64,000 bases of DNA, from the NCBI RefSeq assembly GCF_000285515.1, contig NZ_HE610961.1, forward strand, positions 111,863-175,862, in the 5' to 3' direction. Positions 17,753 through 26,550 of the stretch are shown here, piece by piece; the stretch's first letter is position 1, and each line of letters opens with the position of its first letter. The position numbers and the translations under genes were made by a program. The DNA is from Paenibacillus senegalensis JC66 (GTDB lineage: Bacteria; Bacillota; Bacilli; Paenibacillales; NBRC-103111). The notes under the pieces are model-generated. The model had not been told where the DNA came from, ran no database searches, and was given only the letters and a program-made list of their open reading frames with translations.

Positions 17753-18841
17753 CTAGCGAACAGGGAAGTAATCCATCTGGATACAAACCGGCTTTGCAAC
17801 GGTAATCTGCTGACCGGTAGGCTGAAGCTTCCCGCTCTCCTGATCTACCCGATACGTAACGACATTATTCGTGTCCCGGTTGGCGGCAATGAGCCACTTT
17901 CCGTCGGGGGACAGGGAGAAGTGCCTTGGATGCTCACCATAAGTGGAGCAGAATTGGACCACCGCTAACTCCCCGGAAGCTTCATCAATTCTGTATACGG
18001 CAATACTGTCATGTCCGCGGTTGGAGCCATATACGTAGCGGCCGTCAGGCGAAATTTGAATCTCCGCACAGTAGCTCTCACCTTTATAATCACCCGGCAG
18101 GGTGCTGTAATGGGCTAAATAAGCCAGCTGACCCGCCTGTGCATCATACTGGAAAGCCGTTACAGTTGAGTCCAGCTCATTGATCACATAGGCATAACGG
18201 CCCGAGGGGTGAAACGCCATATGCCGCGGGCCCGCTCCCGGATGAAGCTCTGCTGAACCATGCGGCACCAGCTTCTGCTTGTCCTCATCGATCGCGTAGA
18301 TCTGCACGCGGTCAATCCCCAGATCCGGCACAAATACAAAACGCTCATCCGGGCTAAACCATGCGGAATGCGGATGTGGCCCCTCCTGCCTATCTTTATT
18401 CGGTCCGCTTCCCTGATGCTCATGGACGTCAAGCAATTGTCCTATCCGTCCGTCAGCCGTCAGGGAAACGAGGCCCACCTTGCCTCCGCCATAGCTGGAA
18501 ACGACCACATAGCGGTTGTGCTTGTCTCTCTTAATGTGACAAGTAGTGGCGTCCACCGTGCCAGCGCGGTTAAGCTCCTTCAATGTTCCAGCCCGCGGGT
18601 CAATCTCGAAGGAAACCGCCGCTCCCATTCTTTCGCCCTGCTCGCTCCGTCTTTCGGCAATCGAATACAACCTCGCGTTATCCGTATCCAGACTTAAAAA
18701 CGTCGGGTTTTGCAAGCCGGACACTTGATCCAGCAAGCTTAACGCTCCCGTCTTCTCATCAAGTGCATACACATGCACGCTGTTATCCTTTTCTTCTGAA
18801 TAGGAGCCTATAAAGACAAGCATTCTTTTCTCCGTTGTCAT
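17753..18841 (-). CDS. lactonase / 6-phosphogluconolactonase family beta-propeller
   Basis: 362 residues from ATG 18841, which has AGGAGG upstream; the longer frame to 18910 lacks one. The start LVFIGSYSEEKDNSVHVY and repeated blade motifs (for example GPHPHSAWFSPDERFVFVPDLGIDRVQIY, described rather than quoted in full context) are those of the PF10282 seven-bladed propeller lactonases (YbhE/YkgB type), which hydrolyse 6-phosphogluconolactone or other lactones. Cytoplasmic, no signal peptide. It stands alone. Family call firm, substrate inferred. Confidence 0.85.
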   Translation of the reverse strand: MTTEKRMLVFIGSYSEEKDNSVHVYALDEKTGALSLLDQVSGLQNPTFLSLDTDNARLYSIAERRSEQGERMGAAVSFEIDPRAGTLKELNRAGTVDATTCHIKRDKHNRYVVVSSYGGGKVGLVSLTADGRIGQLLDVHEHQGSGPNKDRQEGPHPHSAWFSPDERFVFVPDLGIDRVQIYAIDEDKQKLVPHGSAELHPGAGPRHMAFHPSGRYAYVINELDSTVTAFQYDAQAGQLAYLAHYSTLPGDYKGESYCAEIQISPDGRYVYGSNRGHDSIAVYRIDEASGELAVVQFCSTYGEHPRHFSLSPDGKWLIAANRDTNNVVTYRVDQESGKLQPTGQQITVAKPVCIQMDYFPVR

Positions 18842-18984
18842 GGCTGTACCTCCTGGATTAGTCATATAGGGAAGCCGTGCATCTGTAACGGCCGAATGAA
18901 ACGGCTTCATATGGGTCCTTTACCCGGAAAGTCCGCCCTTGAATGAATCTTTCAAACATGAGCTATTTATATCGTTCGCATACC

Positions 18985-19257
18985 TTACCTGCCAAGACTT
19001 GAAATCAGACTTATAATGACAATAATCCCGAGTCCCAAGAGTAGCATCTGGGTCAGGTTGAGCTTAACTTTACCTTCCAGGCGCGCCGAATGGATGACGA
19101 TATTGTCATGCCGGCCCTCGCTCTTTAATTTCTCCAGCACCTTCGCCTTTGCCTCTTCTTCGCTCTTTGCCCTGACCGTTACGATATTCTGCTTTCTTAC
19201 AATCTCTTCTTCGTACAGCTTTTCGGTAGAGGTGTATTTAACCGAATAAATGTTCAT
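18985..19257 (-). CDS. small C-tail-anchored membrane protein, hypothetical
   Basis: 90 residues, ATG 19257 behind AAGGAAGGAA. A charged cytoplasmic part (1-65, with EEEAKAKVLEKLKSEG) is followed by one C-terminal hydrophobic helix (about 70-88). Function not recognised. It starts 28 bases after the glycerophosphodiesterase stop on the same strand, so the two may be co-transcribed. Confidence 0.6.
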   Translation of the reverse strand: MNIYSVKYTSTEKLYEEEIVRKQNIVTVRAKSEEEAKAKVLEKLKSEGRHDNIVIHSARLEGKVKLNLTQMLLLGLGIIVIISLISSLGR

Positions 19258-19284
19258 TGCCCATTCCTTCCTTGTCTAAAATCA

Positions 19285-20109
19285 TTAAGCCTTTCCGGGC
19301 CAGCTGTTCACCGCGGCGAGGAAACGGGCCGGTTCATCCGTTGCGTACCAACGGATACCCAGCTCAAGCAGACCGTGAATGGCTTCATCGTTGAAATGAA
19401 ACGGAAGCACCTCCAGGTCAACGCCCCGCTGTCCGCATTCGGCCAAGGCTCTTTTCAGAAAATGCGGTTGGATCTGGTAAGGCCACTCCCCGGCTTCCGG
19501 ATCATCATTCAAATGAATTTGCACTTGATCCAAGCCCTCAAAGCCGCTGTTCAGCGCCGCATCGAATTTACCCTCGATTTGCTCAGCTGTGCCGCCGATC
19601 CACAGCATGCTGCGCACGCCTCGGGCAATCTGCTTCATGCGGATGCAGTTGTCCTGAATCTTATGAGTGAATATGATTTGCTCATTCACCCCATATCGAT
19701 CAATCAGCTGCCCTAAAGCAAGCAAATCCAGCTCCTTCAAGTCAAGATAGATTTGCCTTTCCGGTTTGCCCTGCATTTCCTGGAACACTTCTTCCAGCAA
19801 AGGAATGTGTTCACCTGCATAAGCTGGGTCAAATTTAACTCCGGCATCCCATTGCTTAATCTGTTCATAATCCAATTCGGAAATCGGCGTGTCCTTGATC
19901 TCATCCGGCGCATTGGTTGTTCTCGCCAATGTGGCATCATGCAGACAGATAATCACCCCATCGCGTGTAGAACGAACATCCGCTTCGGGAATGCCCCCGA
20001 GCTTCCAGGTATACCGGTTAGCTGCGAGTGTATTATCAGGAGCCTCGTACTCTCCTCCTCCGCGGTGCGCTTGCCAATAGACGACCAAGTCCCTGTTGGT
20101 TTCCAACAT
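19285..20109 (-). CDS. glycerophosphodiester phosphodiesterase
   Basis: 274 residues from ATG 20109, which has GGGAGAG five bases upstream; the alternative TTG at 20160 lacks a site. Catalytic blocks of the GDPD TIM barrel are present: H15-R16-G17 and E20 with APDNT, EADVRSTRDGVIICLHD with the second His, and YLDLKELD. The enzyme splits glycerophosphodiesters to glycerol-3-phosphate and an alcohol. No signal peptide, so it acts in the cytoplasm. Confidence 0.88.
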   Translation of the reverse strand: MLETNRDLVVYWQAHRGGGEYEAPDNTLAANRYTWKLGGIPEADVRSTRDGVIICLHDATLARTTNAPDEIKDTPISELDYEQIKQWDAGVKFDPAYAGEHIPLLEEVFQEMQGKPERQIYLDLKELDLLALGQLIDRYGVNEQIIFTHKIQDNCIRMKQIARGVRSMLWIGGTAEQIEGKFDAALNSGFEGLDQVQIHLNDDPEAGEWPYQIQPHFLKRALAECGQRGVDLEVLPFHFNDEAIHGLLELGIRWYATDEPARFLAAVNSWPGKA

Positions 20110-20229
20110 CCATCTCTCCCATCTCATCATAGGTCTTTTAAGTAATTCCTGAACAAGCAAAAAACTTCATGAATGGCAGAGACTTATTCCTAGCGTAAAA
20201 GATTTATCTGATGTTACTTATAGAATATC

Positions 20230-20257
20230 AAAAAGGACGCCTGACATATAGGCGTCC
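20230..20257 (-). terminator. intrinsic terminator of the P-type ATPase gene
   Basis: GGACGCC (20235-20241) and GGCGTCC (20251-20257) with five T on the minus-strand side. Confidence 0.85.
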
Positions 20258-20288
20258 CAAACAAAATTTTTATATCTTTTTGCAATGT

Positions 20289-22229
20289 TTACCGCAGAAG
20301 CCGGAGTCCGTTGAGAATGACCAGAATCGTGCTCCCTTCATGACCGATGACGCCAAGCGGAAGCGCTACGCCGGCAGTAAAGTTCGAGAAGATCAGGAGG
20401 GTGATGACGCTCAATGCGAATACCATGTTTTGCGTCACAATTCTGCGTGTTCTTCTTCCCAGCTCCACCGAGTGCGCCAGCTTATCGAGATCATCGTTCA
20501 TCAGGACGATATCCGCAGTTTCAAGCGCCGCATCGCTTCCCTTGGCTCCCATCGCGATGCCGACAGTGGCTGTTGCGAGCGCAGGGGCGTCATTGACTCC
20601 GTCTCCTACCATGGCGACATGTCCATACGTCTGTTTCAGCTGCTCGATTCGGGCCACTTTTTCCTCTGGCAGAAGTTCGGCATAGACGTGGTCAATACCA
20701 GCTTCATCAGCAATAGCCTGGGCAGTGCGCTGTTGATCCCCAGTCAACATTACAGCCGTGATTCCGAGCTGCTTCAGACGAGCAATAGCGGCCTTGCTTT
20801 CCTCACGGATGCTGTCGCGAATCGCCAGCAGGCCGGCTATGCCCTCACTGTTCTGGACCACGATGACCGTATTGCCCTCTTCTTCCCATGTGCGGATAGT
20901 GTGCTGAATATCTTCGGAAAGCAAAGCGGGGTCCATCCAGGAGGGCTTGCCGATTTTCCATGTCTCTCCGGCATACCTGGCTTCCACCCCGAAGCCGGTC
21001 CAAGCTTTCAGCTCCTGCGGGCGTCCCAAGGAAATGCCCTGCTCCTTGGCGCGGCCCACAACCGCCTGCGCGAGAGGATGCTCCGAGAGGCTTTCTACGG
21101 AAGCGGCTTTCTCCAGCAGTTCCTCTTCACTCATCCCTTGGAAGACCGCCAGCTTTTTCACTACCGGACGGCCGTGAGTCAGAGTACCAGTTTTATCGAA
21201 AGCGACTGCTTTCACACGGGAGATGTTCTCCAGGTGGGCGCCACCCTTGAACAGCACGCCTTTTCTGGCACTGTTCGATACAGCGGACAGCATTGCCGGC
21301 ATAATGGAAGCTACGAGCGCACAAGGAGAAGCGACAACCAAGAACACCATAGCCTTATAGAAGGTTTCCTCCCAAGTCCATTGGAACCAGAATGTCGGCA
21401 GCGCAATCAGCAGCAGCGTAACCAAAATAATGACGCGTGCATAAATACGCTCGAATTTATCCATGAATACTTGTGTAGCAGGTTTTTCGCTTTGCGCTTC
21501 CTGCACCAGCTTGATAATTTTCGCAAATAGCGATGAGCTGCTCGGCTGGGACACTTCAACAAATAGCGCTCCCTGGCCATTCAAGGTTCCAGCGAAAACC
21601 TCGTCTCCTGCCGCCTTGTCAACAGGGACCGATTCACCGGTGATGGACGCCTGATTGACTGCCGAGTTACCGCTAGTAATGATTCCGTCCGCGGGAATTC
21701 GCTCTCCTGGCTTAACAAGCACGAGATCCCCTACGTTCAGCTGCTCGATGGATACCGAAACCTCTTCCCCATTCTTGACGAGCCAGGCCGTTTCCGGCTT
21801 TAAATCCATTAAAGCGGAGATTTCCTTCCGGCTTTTATCCATCGTGTAATTTTCCAAGGCACCGCTTAAGGAAAAAATGAAGATGAGGATGGCTCCTTCC
21901 GCCCAGTAACCGATACTCGCCGCTCCTATAGCGGCAACAATCATGAGCAGATTGACATCGAGATCCTTATCCTTAATTAGTGTTTCCAGACCTTCTCTTG
22001 CTTTATAGTAACCACCAACGGCGTAAGCCAACAGGTACAGCGCGATGGACGTAGGCTCGGAGAAGGAGCCCGCAGCCCATGCGGTCAGCATCAGCAGCCC
22101 GCTGGCCAGCGCAGCGGCCCCTTCCGCGTGCCGGATGAGCAAGGACTTCAAGGAGCGGATGGAAAGAGTCCTGGTTGACTCAACAGAAGAAGACGTTTCA
22201 TGCTTGGCGGAATGTACAGTTGGTTGCAT
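20289..22229 (-). CDS. pfeT: P1B4-type metal-transporting ATPase, PfeT-like Fe(II) exporter
   Basis: 646 residues. It lacks an N-terminal metal-binding domain and has the P1B4 signatures: S301-P302-C303 in the membrane (SPC rather than CPC), D345 in DKTGT as the phosphorylated residue, SEHPL, and H630-E-G-S-T in the last membrane segment. In B. subtilis the matching enzyme is PfeT (earlier ZosA), a PerR-controlled Fe(II) exporter protecting against iron and peroxide stress. Here a perfect PerR box covers the promoter, supporting the same role. ATG 22229 follows AGGAGTG. Co/Zn export remains possible from sequence alone. Confidence 0.85.
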   Translation of the reverse strand: MQPTVHSAKHETSSSVESTRTLSIRSLKSLLIRHAEGAAALASGLLMLTAWAAGSFSEPTSIALYLLAYAVGGYYKAREGLETLIKDKDLDVNLLMIVAAIGAASIGYWAEGAILIFIFSLSGALENYTMDKSRKEISALMDLKPETAWLVKNGEEVSVSIEQLNVGDLVLVKPGERIPADGIITSGNSAVNQASITGESVPVDKAAGDEVFAGTLNGQGALFVEVSQPSSSSLFAKIIKLVQEAQSEKPATQVFMDKFERIYARVIILVTLLLIALPTFWFQWTWEETFYKAMVFLVVASPCALVASIMPAMLSAVSNSARKGVLFKGGAHLENISRVKAVAFDKTGTLTHGRPVVKKLAVFQGMSEEELLEKAASVESLSEHPLAQAVVGRAKEQGISLGRPQELKAWTGFGVEARYAGETWKIGKPSWMDPALLSEDIQHTIRTWEEEGNTVIVVQNSEGIAGLLAIRDSIREESKAAIARLKQLGITAVMLTGDQQRTAQAIADEAGIDHVYAELLPEEKVARIEQLKQTYGHVAMVGDGVNDAPALATATVGIAMGAKGSDAALETADIVLMNDDLDKLAHSVELGRRTRRIVTQNMVFALSVITLLIFSNFTAGVALPLGVIGHEGSTILVILNGLRLLR

Positions 22230-22321
22230 GTTTGATCACTCCTATTCATGTGAGTTTAAGCGGAAGCTTCAGTATTTCAGTAAATTCAGTGATACCGTAA
22301 TCGTGTGTTTCAGTGTTTCAG

Positions 22322-22336
22322 TGAGAATGATTACCA
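22322..22336. promoter_or_regulatory. Fur-like box in the pfeT leader
   Basis: TGAGAATGATTACCA matches the Fur-family 7-1-7 consensus TGATAATNATTATCA at 12 of 14 positions. It lies about 110 bases downstream of the predicted transcription start and 93 bases before the ATG. Confidence 0.45.
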
Positions 22337-22358
22337 TTGTTAACCCCTTTAAAAGCAG

Positions 22359-22390
22359 TCATGCTGCCCCTGGTAGCAGGGACAGCATGG
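22359..22390 (-). promoter_or_regulatory. strong hairpin in the pfeT 5' leader
   Basis: Arms CATGCTG-N-CCCTG and CAGGG-N-CAGCATG form about 12 pairs around a short loop in the leader of about 218 bases. There is no T-run after it, so it is more likely a stability or regulatory element than a terminator. Confidence 0.5.
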
Positions 22391-22446
22391 GTAAGCCGGA
22401 ATTTCTCGTTGAAAAAGAATATAGGCTTTTTAAATCAAATATTAAT

Positions 22447-22483
22447 TTATAATTATTATAATCTAGCTCAATCCGTTTGTAAA
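22447..22483 (-). promoter_or_regulatory. pfeT promoter with PerR box
   Basis: Minus strand: TTTACA (22483-22478), 17-base spacer, TATAAT (22460-22455). The sequence 22447-22461 is TTATAATTATTATAA, a perfect match to the PerR consensus TTATAATNATTATAA, covering the -10. PerR bound here would block RNA polymerase until peroxide or iron shift releases it. Confidence 0.85.
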
Positions 22484-22770
22484 TGATTTTTTTCACTCCT
22501 CCTTATGCTTGTTTTTAAGCTTTTGTTTAGTTCAGAACAATTTTGACCGATTTACTGGCGCGGCCTGTCCTGCTGCTGTAATCTCAGGAGGATAAACCGT
22601 ATTTATGTTTATTAACCATTTCTCAGGTTGCGTGAATCCGGGTAATATTCACATCAAATGTCAGTAGCCTTTCTCAAGATTAGACGATAAGATCATTTCG
22701 AATAGGAAAAGGGCCGCTCCTTTTCAACCCAGGGGGCGCACACAATTTTGAAAAGAAATAACCATCAACA

Positions 22771-22799
22771 AAAACAACCGAAACAACCGAAACAACCGA
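22771..22799. repeat. nine-base tandem repeat, three copies
   Basis: AACAACCGA is repeated three times just before the ribosome binding site of the substrate-binding protein gene. Confidence 0.85.
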
Positions 22800-22825
22800 A
22801 TTTATGAAGAAGGGGAGAGTAGTAA

Positions 22826-24388
22826 ATGATGAAGGCAAAAACATGGGGAAAGCTGGGCAAAACAGCGACAGCTGCCGCCTTATTAGGCTCTGTAATAGCC
22901 GGGTGCGGCAGTCCAAACGCACCAACCAATCCCGGGACTAATCCGGAAAACAACAATGCTGGCGGCTCTGGTCCAGACGGGCATCCCCCGGTAACACTCA
23001 ATATGATGGTGGATTCCCATTCCAACTGGCCTTACAAGGAAGACTGGCCGATCTACAAGTATATTAAAGAAGCTACCAACATCGACTTCAACGTACAGGC
23101 TCCGCCAAATGATTATGGAACAGCGATTAATCTCGCCGTCTCTTCAGGGGATATGCCTGATCTAATGACGATCACGAATTTGGCAACAGCCAATAAACAT
23201 GGAGACAGCGGGGCTTTCCTGAATATCTTCGATCATTTGGACGAAATGCCGAATTACAAGAAATTTCTCGAGGATCATCCAGAGGTGAAGCAGAGAATTA
23301 TGTCCGCCGACGGCAAGAGCTATTATTTGCCGCTGTACGGATTGGAAAGAGAGTCTCGCCGGTCATGGCTCTACCGCGCCGATATCTTTGAGAAGCACGG
23401 CCTGGAGCTGCCGGAAACCTACGATGACCTGTACGAGGTAGCCAAGCAATTGAAGGAGCTGTATCCCGACAGCATTCCGCTTGCAATTTTCGGCGGCATG
23501 AGCCCGCTTGGCAATATGGCAACGAACTTCAATACATTTAACTGGCAGTACTATGACTACGACAAAGATGAATGGAGATACGGACCGGTTGAAGAAAACT
23601 ACAAGCTTATGCTTACGTATTTAAATACCTTTTATGAGGAAGGGCTAATCCCGCCTGACTTCATGTCTATTCAACGCAAGCAGTTTATGGATTTGTTCGC
23701 GCAGAACAAGTCGTTCATGGCCGTTGATTACATCGGCTCCATCGATCAGCTGATGTCTCTGCTTAAAGATGAGATTCCAGGCTTCCAGGTTAAATTTATG
23801 CCTCCACCGGCCGGCGGGCCTGAAGGAAAACCGCTGAATGAATATTCGGGCTTTATGCCTAAAGGCTGGTCAGTAGCAAGCAACACGAAAAATCGCGAAG
23901 CTGTTTTGCGTTACCTGGACTTCCTCTATTCCCCTGAAGGTATCGAACTGGTGAGCTGGGGTAAGGAAAATGAAACGTACATTGTGGAAAACGGGGAGAA
24001 GAAAATCAATCCGGAGTACACCAGCTTTGCAGATTTAAGAACGAGAACGGGAATCGCCACCTACGGAACATTTACGGTCCATGATATGGAAGGATTCTTT
24101 AAAATGTTCTCTCCTGAGATGCAGGAAGGGCTAGCTCTTATCGATGAATACTCCTTGAATCCGCAGCAGCCGGTCTTCGCCTTTACCGAGGAGGAGAATG
24201 AAGAGTTGAACATTACCGGAGAGAGCCTCAAGAAATACATGGAAGAGAATGTCGGGAAGTTTATTCTCGGGCAAAAATCTTTCGATGAATGGGACAGCTA
24301 TGTGGCCGAAATGGAGAAGCTGGGCGTGCAAAAGTACGTGGACATCTACAAGCATGCACACGATAGAGCAAAAAGCTTTGTAGAGTAA
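22826..24388 (+). CDS. lipoprotein sugar-binding protein of an ABC transporter (YtcQ/LipO type)
   Basis: 520 residues, ATG 22826 behind AAGGGGAGAG. A lipoprotein signal ends in VIAG-C27, so the mature protein is lipid-anchored on the outer face of the membrane. After a Gly/Asn/Pro linker comes an extracellular solute-binding fold with WPIYKYIKEATNIDF and PDLMTI, typical of the large Paenibacillus YtcQ/LplA group that binds oligosaccharides. It heads an operon with two permeases; the ATPase is missing, as usual for systems sharing MsmX. The substrate is unknown because no glycosidase gene is adjacent. Confidence 0.9.
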   Translation: MMKAKTWGKLGKTATAAALLGSVIAGCGSPNAPTNPGTNPENNNAGGSGPDGHPPVTLNMMVDSHSNWPYKEDWPIYKYIKEATNIDFNVQAPPNDYGTAINLAVSSGDMPDLMTITNLATANKHGDSGAFLNIFDHLDEMPNYKKFLEDHPEVKQRIMSADGKSYYLPLYGLERESRRSWLYRADIFEKHGLELPETYDDLYEVAKQLKELYPDSIPLAIFGGMSPLGNMATNFNTFNWQYYDYDKDEWRYGPVEENYKLMLTYLNTFYEEGLIPPDFMSIQRKQFMDLFAQNKSFMAVDYIGSIDQLMSLLKDEIPGFQVKFMPPPAGGPEGKPLNEYSGFMPKGWSVASNTKNREAVLRYLDFLYSPEGIELVSWGKENETYIVENGEKKINPEYTSFADLRTRTGIATYGTFTVHDMEGFFKMFSPEMQEGLALIDEYSLNPQQPVFAFTEEENEELNITGESLKKYMEENVGKFILGQKSFDEWDSYVAEMEKLGVQKYVDIYKHAHDRAKSFVE

Positions 24389-24520
24389 GCACGAGAAACG
24401 CCGCCGTAGATTTCCACCACCCCCTTAACGAGATCCAGGTATTCATGCAATTCATGCAAATGGATGAGCAATTGGACGAGTAATAAAGAGGTAAATTCGC
24501 TGTAAGGAGATTATCAAGTT

Positions 24521-25474
24521 ATGGCCACTTCACGATTCGCTGCAAAAGCCGAGCCGAAGCCCCTTTACCGGGCTTCGCTCGGCTATAGAATCAAACGGGA
24601 CCGCTATCTGTTGCTTCTGGTCCTGCCATGTATACTCTATTATATTATTTTCAAATATGTGCCGATCTTCGGGATCGCCATCGCCTTTAAAGATTACAAC
24701 ATGTACCGCGGAGTATTCGCCAGTGATTGGGTTGGCCTGAAGTATTTCCGCATGTTTTTTGAGAGCCCTGATTTTTGGCCCATTCTGCGCAATACTTTCC
24801 TGCTCGGCTTTTACAAGCTTCTATTCGGCTTTCCGGCGCCGATCATTCTGGCGCTGCTCATTAACGAGGTGCGGAATTCCATCTTCAAGCGATTCGTCCA
24901 AACGATCAGCTATTTGCCCCACTTCATATCCAATGTTGTAGTCGCCGGCATAGTGGTAATGTTTCTATCCCCAACCAGCGGGATGGTCAATCGGCTGCTG
25001 GAAATGATCGGACTGGATAAGATCAATTTTATGGTCGAGGCCTCCTGGTTCCGCACCATTTATGTCAGCACGGATATTTGGCAGCATGTCGGCTGGGGTA
25101 CGATCATTTATTTGGCCGCCCTAACCGCCATTGATCCGCAGCTGTATGAAGCTTCAAGAATTGACGGCGCCAACCGCTGGAAGCAGATGCTGCATATCAC
25201 CCTTCCCGGAATCGCTCCGGCCATCGTCATTCTGCTCATTCTGGATATCGGCAAAATTATCGAAATCGGCTTCGAGAAAGTGTACCTGCTGTCCAGTCCC
25301 GTCACCTATGAAACGGCGGATATTATAAGCACATATGTCTATCGTACCGGGTTAGCCAACGGGAACTACAGTTACGCTACGGCGATTGATGTCTTTACCG
25401 GCATCATCAGCTTTATCTTTATTATTGGCGCCAACCAGATCAGCAAGAAAGTTAGCGAGCACAGCATATGGTAA
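24521..25474 (+). CDS. ABC transporter permease, LplB type
   Basis: 317 residues, ATG 24521 behind AAGGAG. About six membrane helices after a basic start (RASLGYRIKRDRYLLLLVLP). The EAA loop LYEASRIDGANRWKQMLHITLPGI contacts the shared ATPase. MYRGVFASDWVGLKYFRMFF is typical of LplB. Second gene of the operon, 132 bases after the binding protein. Confidence 0.9.
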   Translation: MATSRFAAKAEPKPLYRASLGYRIKRDRYLLLLVLPCILYYIIFKYVPIFGIAIAFKDYNMYRGVFASDWVGLKYFRMFFESPDFWPILRNTFLLGFYKLLFGFPAPIILALLINEVRNSIFKRFVQTISYLPHFISNVVVAGIVVMFLSPTSGMVNRLLEMIGLDKINFMVEASWFRTIYVSTDIWQHVGWGTIIYLAALTAIDPQLYEASRIDGANRWKQMLHITLPGIAPAIVILLILDIGKIIEIGFEKVYLLSSPVTYETADIISTYVYRTGLANGNYSYATAIDVFTGIISFIFIIGANQISKKVSEHSIW

Positions 25475-25570
25475 GCCGGGCAAACCGCTCCTAAAGGGTC
25501 CCCCGGCCTGCACTCAGGTCACAAGCCGCGCATGCGGATGGCGGTTTTATATGAAATAAGGAGATTCGAA

Positions 25571-26428
25571 ATGAAGCATCGGTTAAATTGGTTCGATATC
25601 GTAAATGCCATCATTTTATTTGGGGTTGTCTTTGCCTGTCTGTATCCTTTTCTATATATGATTGTCGTCTCTCTCAGCTCCGATATTCATATTATGAAAG
25701 GCGAGGTCTGGTTCTGGCCAAAAGGCTTTAACCTGGACGCCTACAAGTACGTATTGGAAGACAAAAGAATATACACCGGCTACAAGAATACGATCATCTA
25801 TGTCACGCTGGGAACTGCGGTTTCCCTGCTGCTCACAGCATTGGGAGCCTACGCTCTGTCCAAAAAGCACATGGTCTTCCGCAAGCCTTTCATGCTGATG
25901 ATCGTGTTCACCATGTTTTTCGGCGGCGGTATGATTCCTACCTTTCTCGTAGTAAGAGAGCTCGGGTTAATTAATACGATTTGGGCGATGGTGCTGCCCG
26001 GGGCCATCTCCACCTGGAATCTGCTGATCATGCGGACATTTTTTGCCGGAATTCCAAGTGAATTGGAGGAATCGGGCAAGATCGACGGATTGTCCGAAAT
26101 CGGCATCTTCTTCCGCATAGTGCTGCCATTGTCCAAGGCAGTTCTCGCTACAATCGGACTCTACTATGCGGTAGGCATCTGGAACAATTTCATGGGCCCG
26201 CTATTGTATTTACGCAACCAGGAATTGTTTCCGCTGCAGGTAATTCTCCGCAATATCGTACTGTCCGGGCAGCTTTCAGGCAGCGAGGGACCTACGGAGG
26301 TTGCCGTTGTCGAGGATGCTATCAAATTCGCGACCATCATCGTGTCGACCCTGCCGATTCTCATCATCTATCCCTTCATTCAGAAGTATTTCGTCAAAGG
26401 GGCGCTGATCGGCTCGGTCAAAGGATAG
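25571..26428 (+). CDS. ABC transporter permease, YtcP/CarB type
   Basis: 285 residues from ATG 25571, preceded by AAGGAGATTCGAA; the earlier in-frame ATG at 25532 has no such site. Six membrane helices. The coupling loop is ELEESGKIDGLSEIGIFFRIVLPLSKA. It ends in FVKGALIGSVKG, the usual C-terminus of this permease group. Third gene of the uptake operon, pairing with the LplB-type permease. Confidence 0.9.
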   Translation: MKHRLNWFDIVNAIILFGVVFACLYPFLYMIVVSLSSDIHIMKGEVWFWPKGFNLDAYKYVLEDKRIYTGYKNTIIYVTLGTAVSLLLTALGAYALSKKHMVFRKPFMLMIVFTMFFGGGMIPTFLVVRELGLINTIWAMVLPGAISTWNLLIMRTFFAGIPSELEESGKIDGLSEIGIFFRIVLPLSKAVLATIGLYYAVGIWNNFMGPLLYLRNQELFPLQVILRNIVLSGQLSGSEGPTEVAVVEDAIKFATIIVSTLPILIIYPFIQKYFVKGALIGSVKG

Positions 26429-26524
26429 CAGTCAGGCAAACAGGGGCAAACAGGGGTAAACAGGCTGATGGAGCAAAACGATTCTTCGGGTCTTCGCCCC
26501 CGGCTTTCACTAACTACCATCAAG

Positions 26525-26546
26525 AAAAGCCCCGCAGATGCGGGGC
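26525..26546 (-). terminator. intrinsic terminator of the AraC gene
   Basis: GCCCCGCA (26529-26536) and TGCGGGGC (26539-26546) with TTTTCTT on the minus side. On the plus strand there is no T-run, but the hairpin lies 100 bases after the permease gene. Confidence 0.85.
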
Positions 26547-26550
26547 AATC

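Noticed and set aside
20211-21530. 439-codon plus-strand frame opposite the P-type ATPase
   Set aside because: Antisense of a firmly identified ATPase gene; starts inside its terminator.
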